Shown here piece by piece: positions 58,176 to 64,000 of a DNA stretch of 64,000 nucleotides. A model generated the notes under the pieces. That model saw only the letters and a program-made list of their open reading frames with translations. It was not told where the DNA came from and did not search any database. How positions within the stretch are numbered: the stretch's first letter is position 1; the number at the start of each line of letters is the position of its first letter. The translations under genes and the position numbers were made by a program. The stretch comes from Actinopolymorpha cephalotaxi (lineage in GTDB: Bacteria; Actinomycetota; Actinomycetes; Propionibacteriales; Actinopolymorphaceae): NCBI RefSeq assembly GCF_013408535.1, contig NZ_JACBZA010000001.1, forward strand, positions 4,300,850 through 4,364,849. Direction: 5' to 3'.

Positions 58176-59120
58176 CTAGCGGTAGTCGTCCCAGCGGGAG
58201 GGGTCGGCCTCGAGGGCTGCGCGGTCCCAGTTGCCGCGTTCGGCCGCCGCCGCGTAGGTCGTGTGCAGGAAGCGCAGCAGCGTCTCGTCGGGGTCGTCGG
58301 CGGTCCGCACCGCCTCGTACGGCAACAGGAACTGGCCGAACTGCGCGTTGTACTGCGCCGCTTCCGGCTCGACGGGATAGTCCGCGAAGCCGTCCGGCTC
58401 GGGATAGGCGTACGCGTAGAAGGCGCCTTCCTCACCGCCGCCGGGCCAGAAGCCGCAGCTGCTGAGCTCGCGGGAGTAGCCCTCCACCATCACCCAGTCG
58501 CCGCAGTTGGGCGCACCGCCGGGATGCTCGGGTGCGGGGCGCCCGGAGAAGCGGGTGCAGGCCAGGTCCAGCGCGCCCCAGAAGAAGTGCACCGGGCTCA
58601 CCTTGCCGACGAAGTGGGACCTGAACTCCCCGATGACCCGGTTCGCCTGGACGAGCTGGCGCCAGAACAGGTGGACCGCGTCCGCGTCGTAGGCGGCGTG
58701 CTGGGTGTCCTCGGCGAACGGGATCGCGGGCTCGACCTCGTTGGGCCGGGCCTGAATCTGGATGTCGAAGCCCAGCCGGCCAAGGGCCCGCATGGTCTCG
58801 CCATAGAAGTCGGCGACCGACTTCGGCTCCAGGGTGACGTTCTCGGCCCGGCCGTCACTGGACCGGATCACCAGCTGGTGGTCGCAGAAGTCGAACTCGA
58901 TGTCGAAGAGCCTGTCACCGTACGGAATGCTGCCGGTGGTCAGCCCGCGCGGGCTGACGTACAACGTCACCTGCCACCAGTGGTTCAGCAACGGCGCCTG
59001 TGTCAACCTGATCTTGCCCACGATCTGCGTCCACATGTGCAGGGTGTCGCGGGTGGCGGTCCAGTCGTCCACGCGCAGGCTCGGCCACGCCTCGCCCTTC
59101 GCTGTCTGCGTCTTCCCCAT
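58176..59120 (-). CDS. DUF5996 family protein
   Basis: A 314-residue cytoplasmic protein. It starts with WPSLRVDDWTATRDTLHMWTQIVGK and continues NHWWQVTLYVSPRGLTTGSIPY, the DUF5996 opening. VHFFWGALDLACTRFSGR and a Gly-rich NCGDWVMVEGYSRELSSCGFWPG segment follow. The function of the family is unknown. ATG 59120 is chosen because AAGGGGAG precedes it; the frame is open to 59204. It stands alone between the Nudix and esterase genes. Confidence 0.82.
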   Translation of the reverse strand: MGKTQTAKGEAWPSLRVDDWTATRDTLHMWTQIVGKIRLTQAPLLNHWWQVTLYVSPRGLTTGSIPYGDRLFDIEFDFCDHQLVIRSSDGRAENVTLEPKSVADFYGETMRALGRLGFDIQIQARPNEVEPAIPFAEDTQHAAYDADAVHLFWRQLVQANRVIGEFRSHFVGKVSPVHFFWGALDLACTRFSGRPAPEHPGGAPNCGDWVMVEGYSRELSSCGFWPGGGEEGAFYAYAYPEPDGFADYPVEPEAAQYNAQFGQFLLPYEAVRTADDPDETLLRFLHTTYAAAAERGNWDRAALEADPSRWDDYR

Positions 59121-59394
59121 GCCGGCGGCTCCCCTTCGGTCGGCGTCCCTGCGGTGCCCTTCTGCGAGCCACGATAGGTCAGCCCCTCCGTCTGCGAACG
59201 GCAAAGGCTCTCCCGGCGCGTCTTCCCGCTACCTTCCCGAAACGACAAAGCGCCGGCCCGCGTTCCGAACCCCGGCGAGGAGCCTCCACGGCACCGGTCA
59301 GCGAACGGTCAAGAATGGACCAACCCGGGAGCCGGGGACCGCGTATGTCCGTTGAAGTGGTGGCGCACCCCGCGCCGCGGAAACGGAGATCGTC

Positions 59395-60636
59395 ATGGGG
59401 CTGACCAGCAGTGGGTTCCTCGCGTTGTGCGTGGCGTTCGGGCTCGTCGTGATCGGCCTCGCCCTGTGGGCGCTGAGCCGGATCAGTGGCCGCGGCCCTG
59501 GTCCGCTGCTCGCCCGGCTGGGCGTGCTGGTCGCCGCCCAACTTGCCGCGCTCGCGATGGTCGCGGTGGCCGTGAACGACAACTTCCAGTTCTACACCTC
59601 CGTGTCCGACATCACGGGGACGGCCAACAACGCCGACAACGTGGTGGTCAAGGGTGTCGACCCCCAGCCGCCCGTCACGAACGGAAAGGGCCAGCAGGGC
59701 AAGCCGTACGACTCCGTACAGATCCACTCGGGCATCCTTCCGGCGGCGACGGCCAGGACGTCCGGAGAGATCCTCGACACCACGGTGCGGGGCGCCAAGT
59801 CGGGACTGAGCTCGCAGGCGTTCGTCTATCTCCCACCGGCGTACTTCTCCCCCGCCTACGCCCACAGGCGGATGCCCGGCCTGGTCGTCATGCCCGGTTA
59901 CCCGAGCACCGCGTCCAACCTGATCATGCGGATGAACTATCCATGGGCGATGGAGTCGCAGATCAAGCACCACCGGGCAAAGCCCATGGTGCTGGTGATG
60001 ACGAACGAGACGGTCACCCCGCCGCGGGACACCGAGTGCACCGACGTCGCCCACGGCCCCAAGGCGGAGACGTTCCTCGCGCGCGACCTCACCGACGCGA
60101 TCTCGGCGAAGTTCCGCGTCGACCGGCCGGGCGCGGGATGGGGACTGATGGGCGACTCCACCGGCGGCTTCTGTGCGGTGAAGCTGGCGATGAACTACCC
60201 GCACCGGTTCACTTCGGCGGTGTCGCTGTCCGGCTACTACCACGCGATCATGGACTTCACCACCGGGGATCTGTTCGGCGGCAATCGGCACCTGCAGCAC
60301 ATGAACGATCCCGAGTGGATGCTGCGCCACCGGCCGGCGCCGCCGGTCTCGGTTCTGGTCACGACCAGCCGGACCGAGACCCAGGTGCTGCCGGACACCC
60401 GTAAGTTCCTGTCGATGGTCAAGCCGCCCATGCGGGCGTCGTCGATCATCCTCACTTCGGGCGGACACAACTTCGGCGCCTGGAAGGGCGAGATGCCGCC
60501 CTCCCTGGACTGGCTGTCGGCTCACCTGTGGTCGGTGGCGAACGCCGGCCAGCCGGCGACGTCGGCCAAGCGGTCACTGGCCAACCCGCCGGTCACCCGG
60601 CACCGCGCCGTCCTCCACCAGCGACCCCACGCGTAG
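59395..60636 (+). CDS. Membrane-anchored esterase (antigen 85/esterase D-like alpha/beta hydrolase)
   Basis: A 413-residue protein. Two hydrophobic helices at residues 5-27 and 42-62 anchor it, and the rest is an extracellular alpha/beta hydrolase. AFVYLPPAYFSPAYAHRRMPGLVVMPGYP is the opening strand pair, the nucleophile elbow is GLMGDSTGGFCAVKL (Ser near 253) and the catalytic His is in LTSGGHNFGAW. The layout resembles putative esterases of the mycolyltransferase/FrsA-like group of actinobacteria. It may acylate or deacylate cell-wall glycans or lipids. GGAG precedes the ATG; the end is basic and disordered. Confidence 0.82.
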   Translation: MGLTSSGFLALCVAFGLVVIGLALWALSRISGRGPGPLLARLGVLVAAQLAALAMVAVAVNDNFQFYTSVSDITGTANNADNVVVKGVDPQPPVTNGKGQQGKPYDSVQIHSGILPAATARTSGEILDTTVRGAKSGLSSQAFVYLPPAYFSPAYAHRRMPGLVVMPGYPSTASNLIMRMNYPWAMESQIKHHRAKPMVLVMTNETVTPPRDTECTDVAHGPKAETFLARDLTDAISAKFRVDRPGAGWGLMGDSTGGFCAVKLAMNYPHRFTSAVSLSGYYHAIMDFTTGDLFGGNRHLQHMNDPEWMLRHRPAPPVSVLVTTSRTETQVLPDTRKFLSMVKPPMRASSIILTSGGHNFGAWKGEMPPSLDWLSAHLWSVANAGQPATSAKRSLANPPVTRHRAVLHQRPHA

Positions 60637-60680
60637 AAATCGCTGGCAGCGCTCGTCGGGAACACCGTAGTTTCGCGACC

Positions 60681-61472
60681 ATGCGCGTCCAGGTCGTCAC
60701 CGTCAACCACGGCACCACCGAGTACGCCGACCTGTTCCTGCGGTCGCTGCTCGCCCACCATCCCGACCGCTCCGAGCTGGCGGTCCTTGTGCTCGACAAC
60801 GAGTCGGGCGACGTGCACCGGCTGGACTGGGCCAGGGCGCTCGGCGTCCGCATCCGCGCCTCCGGCTGGTCGCTCGACGCCTCCGTCAACACCCACGGCG
60901 AGGTCCTCCGCGCCGCCGTGCTCGCCGAACCCGACTGCGACGCGTACCTCTTCGCCGACAGCGACGTGTGCTTCGTCACCGACGACACCGTCGGCGCCAT
61001 GGCGCGCGAACTCGCCGCGAATCCCGGCGCGTTCGCCGTCGAAGCCGTCTGGGCGAACGAGGACGGTACCGTCTTCCACCATCGCGCCGGTCCGCCGATG
61101 GGCAGGAGCCGGATTCGGGAGTCGGTGCGGTTCGCCGGCGGTGACTGGGGCGAGCCGTACGAGTTCGACGTCGACTACGGCGACCGCGTCCATCCGTTCT
61201 GTGTGCTGGTACGCAACGACGCACCGTTCCGCACGACGGTCGAGCTGCTGGGCCTCTCGCCGGCGATGACCCAGTGCGTTCGCGGAGGGATGTTCTGGGA
61301 CACCTTCGGCCTCCTCACCCAGGTGATGAGGACCCACGGCCGGGTGTGGGTCACGTCGACTCAACAGGTCGTCCACTTCGCCGGAGCGAGTTGGCAACCC
61401 GAGTGGGCCGCGGACAAGGCGGCCCGCAGGGACGCACTGATGGGCCGCTATCCCCTGGACCGCCTACGGTGA
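60681..61472 (+). CDS. Glycosyltransferase, GT-A fold (GT2-like)
   Basis: A 263-residue protein. VQVVTVNHGTTEYADLFLRSLLAH opens a GT-A Rossmann-like half with VLVLDNESGD. The metal site is YLFADSDVCFV (a D-x-D at about residues 94-96). The C-terminal half has MFWDTFGLLTQVMRT and a His in VVHFAGASW. Compared with typical GT2 enzymes it is short and lacks membrane helices. It overlaps or nearly abuts the HIT-protein gene that follows, so the two are probably coupled. Confidence 0.78.
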   Translation: MRVQVVTVNHGTTEYADLFLRSLLAHHPDRSELAVLVLDNESGDVHRLDWARALGVRIRASGWSLDASVNTHGEVLRAAVLAEPDCDAYLFADSDVCFVTDDTVGAMARELAANPGAFAVEAVWANEDGTVFHHRAGPPMGRSRIRESVRFAGGDWGEPYEFDVDYGDRVHPFCVLVRNDAPFRTTVELLGLSPAMTQCVRGGMFWDTFGLLTQVMRTHGRVWVTSTQQVVHFAGASWQPEWAADKAARRDALMGRYPLDRLR

Positions 61473-61474
61473 GC

Positions 61475-62335
61475 ATGGTGACGGACCACGCGGTGCTGGC
61501 GGAGTCGGCGTACTGGCAGATCCTGCGGCCCGGGCACGCGCTCACCGATGGGCACGTGGCGCTGCGGCTGAACGTCGGCGCTGCGATCGACGACCCGCAG
61601 GTCGCGGCCGACCTGCTCCACACTTACCGAACCACCTGCGCGGGTCTGCGCGCGGTGCTCGGGTGTGACGGGTTCGGGGTGAGCTTCGCCTGGTCGTGGG
61701 TCCCGGCCGGTGACGGGATCGGTGAGCCGCGCGCGGAGTGGGGGCAGCCGGCGATCCACGTCTTCGGGCGTACGCCGAACGAGCGGGTGAAGCCCGTCCG
61801 GGTGATGGCGCAGCCGGTGCACGCACGCCCCGCGGCCATGCGGCCCTCCGAGCGGACGCGGCTCGACCGCCGGCTGGCCGGCGCGTTCGCGGCCCACGCC
61901 GATGGTGCGCCCCGCCCCGACAGCGACCCGAACCCGGCGGGCTGTGACGGCTGCGGACCCGAGGTTGCCCGCGACCAGGAGCTATGGCGGGCGGACGGCG
62001 TACGCGTGATCCGGCCGCGCGCGCCACTCACGGAGGCGAACGTCCTCGTCCTCCCGATGCGCCACGTGGTGAGTCCGGCCTCGCTGCGGCCGGCCGAGGT
62101 CGTGTCGTACGCCGAACGCCTGCGCGAGGTGCGCGCCCACTTCGGCGACAGGTTCGGCGCGACCGGGCTGAGCTGCTTCCTCAACGACGGGGCTCGCGCG
62201 GGCCAGGAAACGCCTCATGTCCACGTGCACGTCTTCGGGCGTTCGGCCGACGAACCGCGGAACCCGTTCGAGGTGCTCGCCCGCCGCATCGGGGTCGTCC
62301 GGGAATCACGCCCGGGCAGCTATCGCCTCTCCTAG
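61475..62335 (+). CDS. Tandem HIT-domain protein, first domain degenerate
   Basis: A 286-residue protein of two HIT-like halves. The first half has FSWSW-like strands and QPAIHVFGRTPNER, where the HIT motif keeps only one His. The second half begins after CDGCGPEVARD (zinc-type Cys pair) and has VLVLPMRHVVSPASL and the complete motif ETPHVHVHVFGRSADE. HIT proteins hydrolyse or transfer nucleoside phosphates. The layout resembles two-domain GalT-type or Hint-type fusions. Start 61475 (ATG) or 61469 (GTG, GTGA overlap with the glycosyltransferase stop) are both possible. A nucleotide-sugar role is suggested by that neighbour. Confidence 0.75.
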   Translation: MVTDHAVLAESAYWQILRPGHALTDGHVALRLNVGAAIDDPQVAADLLHTYRTTCAGLRAVLGCDGFGVSFAWSWVPAGDGIGEPRAEWGQPAIHVFGRTPNERVKPVRVMAQPVHARPAAMRPSERTRLDRRLAGAFAAHADGAPRPDSDPNPAGCDGCGPEVARDQELWRADGVRVIRPRAPLTEANVLVLPMRHVVSPASLRPAEVVSYAERLREVRAHFGDRFGATGLSCFLNDGARAGQETPHVHVHVFGRSADEPRNPFEVLARRIGVVRESRPGSYRLS

Positions 62336-62367
62336 CATGAGCGAGTACTCATCACCCGGGGGGCATC

Positions 62368-63384
62368 ATGACGTCCGAGCTACACCGAAAACCCTGCGCG
62401 GCAACGCGTTTCGTCACCGACGAGGACGACGGGACGACTCTGCGCGAGACCGGCGTCTCGGTGATCGTGGTGACGTACCGGAACGCCGAACACATCGCGG
62501 GCTGCGCGGAGGCCCTGCGGAAGGCCCTTCCGGCCGTACCCACCGAGCTGATCATCGTCGACAACGACTCCGGTGACGGCACCGCGGACGCGGCCCGCGC
62601 GGCGGTCCCGGACGCGACCGTCGTCGAGAGCGGACGCAACGGCGGCTTCGCGTTCGGCTGCCATGCCGGCGCGGCACGTGCTCGCGGGCGCCGGCTGTTG
62701 TTCCTCAACCCCGACGCCGAGCTCGCACCGGGCTGCGTCGAGGCCCTCCTGGACGCCGCGCGAAGCAGCCCCCGCGCCGGCATCGTCGGCGGTCGCTGCG
62801 TGCAGGCCGACGGCACCGACGACCCGCGGTCGTGGTGGGGGCGGCCCACGCTGTGGTCGCTGTTCTGCTTCGCCACGCTGGCGACCACCCTGCGGCCGGG
62901 GAGCACCGTGTTCGACCCCGAGACGCCGCAGCCGTGGTCGGCGCCGGACGAGGTCCGCCAGGTGCCGATCGTCGCCGGCGCGCTGATGCTCGTCGACCAC
63001 GAACTGTGGGAACGCACGGGAGGGCTCGACACCGCGTTCTTCATGTACGGCGAGGAGGTCGACCTGTGCCTGCGCGCCGCCCGGCTGGGCTACCGGCCGA
63101 CGGTGACCGGGCGGGCGGTGTACCAGCACCCGGGTGGGGCCTCGTCCTCCGGCGCGGGCAAGCACCTGATGCTGTTCACCGGTAAGGCGACCATCGTCCG
63201 CAGGCACCTGCCCCGCGGTCTGCGCCGCATCGGACTCGCACTGCTGCTGACCGGGGTGGGCCTGCGCGCCGTGCTCAGCCGGGTGACGCGGGCGCGGCCG
63301 GAACGCCAGGGCCGCCCGACCGTCGACTCCGACCTGTGGCGGGTGCTGTGGACGCGCCGCCGGGAGTGGATCCGCGGCTGGTAG
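62368..63384 (+). CDS. Glycosyltransferase family 2 (rhamnosyltransferase-like)
   Basis: A 338-residue GT2 enzyme. SVIVVTYRNAEHIAGCAEAL opens the nucleotide-binding half, LIIVDNDSGDGTADAAR follows, and LLFLNPDAELAPGCVEALLDA contains the D-x-E variant of the metal motif common in rhamnosyltransferases such as WbbL. IVAGALMLVDHELWERTGGLDTAFFMYGEEVDLCLRA is the acceptor-side signature with ED. A C-terminal hydrophobic stretch near 285-305 may bind the membrane. A six-G run (62359-62364) precedes the ATG. It probably extends a cell-wall or capsular glycan. Confidence 0.88.
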   Translation: MTSELHRKPCAATRFVTDEDDGTTLRETGVSVIVVTYRNAEHIAGCAEALRKALPAVPTELIIVDNDSGDGTADAARAAVPDATVVESGRNGGFAFGCHAGAARARGRRLLFLNPDAELAPGCVEALLDAARSSPRAGIVGGRCVQADGTDDPRSWWGRPTLWSLFCFATLATTLRPGSTVFDPETPQPWSAPDEVRQVPIVAGALMLVDHELWERTGGLDTAFFMYGEEVDLCLRAARLGYRPTVTGRAVYQHPGGASSSGAGKHLMLFTGKATIVRRHLPRGLRRIGLALLLTGVGLRAVLSRVTRARPERQGRPTVDSDLWRVLWTRRREWIRGW

Positions 63385-63415
63385 GCGGTCTACGCTCCGT
63401 CGGGCGCGCGGGCCG

Positions 63416-64000
63416 TCAGGCGCGGCTGCTCTCGTCGCGCAGCCACACGGAAGTGTCGGCCGTGCGGGCGCGCCACTTGGCGACCAGCGCCACGGTGACG
63501 AACACCCCGAGCGGACCGACCAGGTGGGGTTCCCGTCGAGCCATGCCGAGCAGGTCGGCATACCGCGTGCGGGCCGATCCCCCGGCCTGGTCCAGGCCGA
63601 GGCTCTCCAGTTGCGTCACCCCGGTGGCCGCACGCACCCGCCGCCGCACCAGGTCCTGCCAGGTGCCGGGCGGGTGGACGACGACCTTCGCGTCCGGCAC
63701 CACCGTCCGCTCCCCGGGAGCGAACGCCTGGGACATGGCCAGGTCGTCGGCCATCACCCGCGGCAGGGCGGCCAGCCGCTCGTACCCGCGTTCGCCGACC
63801 CCGACCACACCCCGGCCGAACAACCCTCGGCGTACCTCCGGCAATCGTTCCCACACGCGGTAGTACCAGCGCACCGCCCACGGCCGTCCGGACGTTCGCA
63901 GCTCCCGCACGGGGCCGGCCGCGAGCACGTCGGAGGACGTCAGAACCCTTGCCAGAGCACGAATGTCGTCCGGGCCGAGCTCGACGTCGGCATCCACGTA
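63416..64000 (-). CDS. Glycosyltransferase family 2-like, partial (continues beyond the window)
   Basis: The last 195 residues of a minus-strand gene whose start lies outside. The visible N-terminal part reads YVDADVELGPDDIRAL, the D-x-D metal site of a GT-A enzyme. MADDLAMSQAFAPGERTVVP and a Q-x-x-R-R-like WQDLVRRRVRAATG follow, as in processive or ceramide-type GT2 enzymes. A hydrophobic stretch near the end (PLGVFVTVALVAKW) may be membrane-associated. It converges with the GT2 gene at 62368. Confidence 0.78.
   Translation of the reverse strand, partial: YVDADVELGPDDIRALARVLTSSDVLAAGPVRELRTSGRPWAVRWYYRVWERLPEVRRGLFGRGVVGVGERGYERLAALPRVMADDLAMSQAFAPGERTVVPDAKVVVHPPGTWQDLVRRRVRAATGVTQLESLGLDQAGGSARTRYADLLGMARREPHLVGPLGVFVTVALVAKWRARTADTSVWLRDESSRA

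Noticed and set aside
1-64000. tRNA or rRNA genes, att sites, replication origin
   Set aside because: I found no cloverleaf-like or rRNA-like sequence, no flanking att repeats and no DnaA-box cluster; a dedicated tRNA search would be needed to be certain.

Overview
The window is chromosomal DNA of a high-GC actinobacterium. The signs are GC-rich codon choice, frequent GTG (and one TTG) starts, GGAGG-type ribosome sites, a WhiB iron-sulfur regulator, WXG100/CpnT-like and YbaB-like type VII satellite genes, Tat/lipoprotein substrate-binding proteins and YtrA-type GntR regulation. The mix of phytanoyl-CoA dioxygenases, orphan family-5 solute-binding proteins, GH29/GH43 enzymes and sulfatase fits a soil Propionibacteriales-like genome. 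That placement is inference. No rRNA, tRNA, CRISPR array or replication origin was recognised.

Region 1 (1-5721, + strand) is the end of an exopolysaccharide/cell-surface glycan cluster: two GT4 glycosyltransferases (the first cut by the window edge), a flippase-like membrane protein, an FkbM methyltransferase in AT-richer DNA, and an O-antigen ligase/polymerase-like protein. It is closed by a decayed IS630-family element (5759-6915). Region 2 (7076-12103) has an MHS-type MFS carrier, then two enolase-superfamily sugar-acid dehydratase-like genes and a two-domain DUF606 transporter, the last two genes overlapping by four bases. It looks like a sugar-acid uptake and breakdown unit. Region 3 (12093-21436, - strand) has a double P-loop kinase-like protein, a DUF4037 protein, ModA with a HTH-TOBE regulator, an orphan peptide/sugar-binding lipoprotein paired with an ADP-ribosylglycohydrolase-family protein, an APH-family kinase and an MFS exporter. 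Region 4 (21490-28326) has a CGNR zinc-finger protein, a GH43 glycosidase, a dicarboxylate/amino-acid symporter, an alpha/beta hydrolase and a second orphan family-5 binding lipoprotein.

Region 5 (28619-35720) holds mainly regulators and small enzymes. They include a MerR protein, a hydrolase, a translationally coupled methyltransferase/51-aa/APH trio, a membrane protein with a YtrA-type GntR regulator behind two 24-bp palindromic operators, a DinB protein, and the wreck of a GlxA/AraC regulator. After a gene-poor 850-bp stretch come a secreted beta-helix protein and a P-loop kinase. Region 6 (38620-44825) is a catabolic cluster: FadR-type regulator, GH29 alpha-L-fucosidase, sulfatase, LarA-like nickel-pincer racemase and a hydroxyisobutyrate-dehydrogenase-like enzyme. 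This fits use of sulfated or fucosylated glycans.

Region 7 (45599-48459) is a compact six-gene polymorphic-toxin/type VII-satellite locus: AHH-type nuclease toxin, Imm11-like immunity protein, YbaB-like protein, WXG100-like protein, a stand-alone CpnT-like N-terminal delivery domain, and a second YbaB-like protein. Toxin and delivery domain are separate genes, and no secretion machinery is in view. This is the most unusual system in the window. Region 8 (48475-64000) has a lipoprotein, three phytanoyl-CoA dioxygenases, a sialidase-like secreted protein, another DinB protein, WhiB and XRE/TPR regulators with a repeat-rich divergent promoter, an intact IS481 element with an exact 6-bp target duplication that falls on a Nudix stop codon, a DUF5996 protein, a membrane-anchored esterase, and a second glycosyltransferase group that includes a tandem HIT-domain protein.
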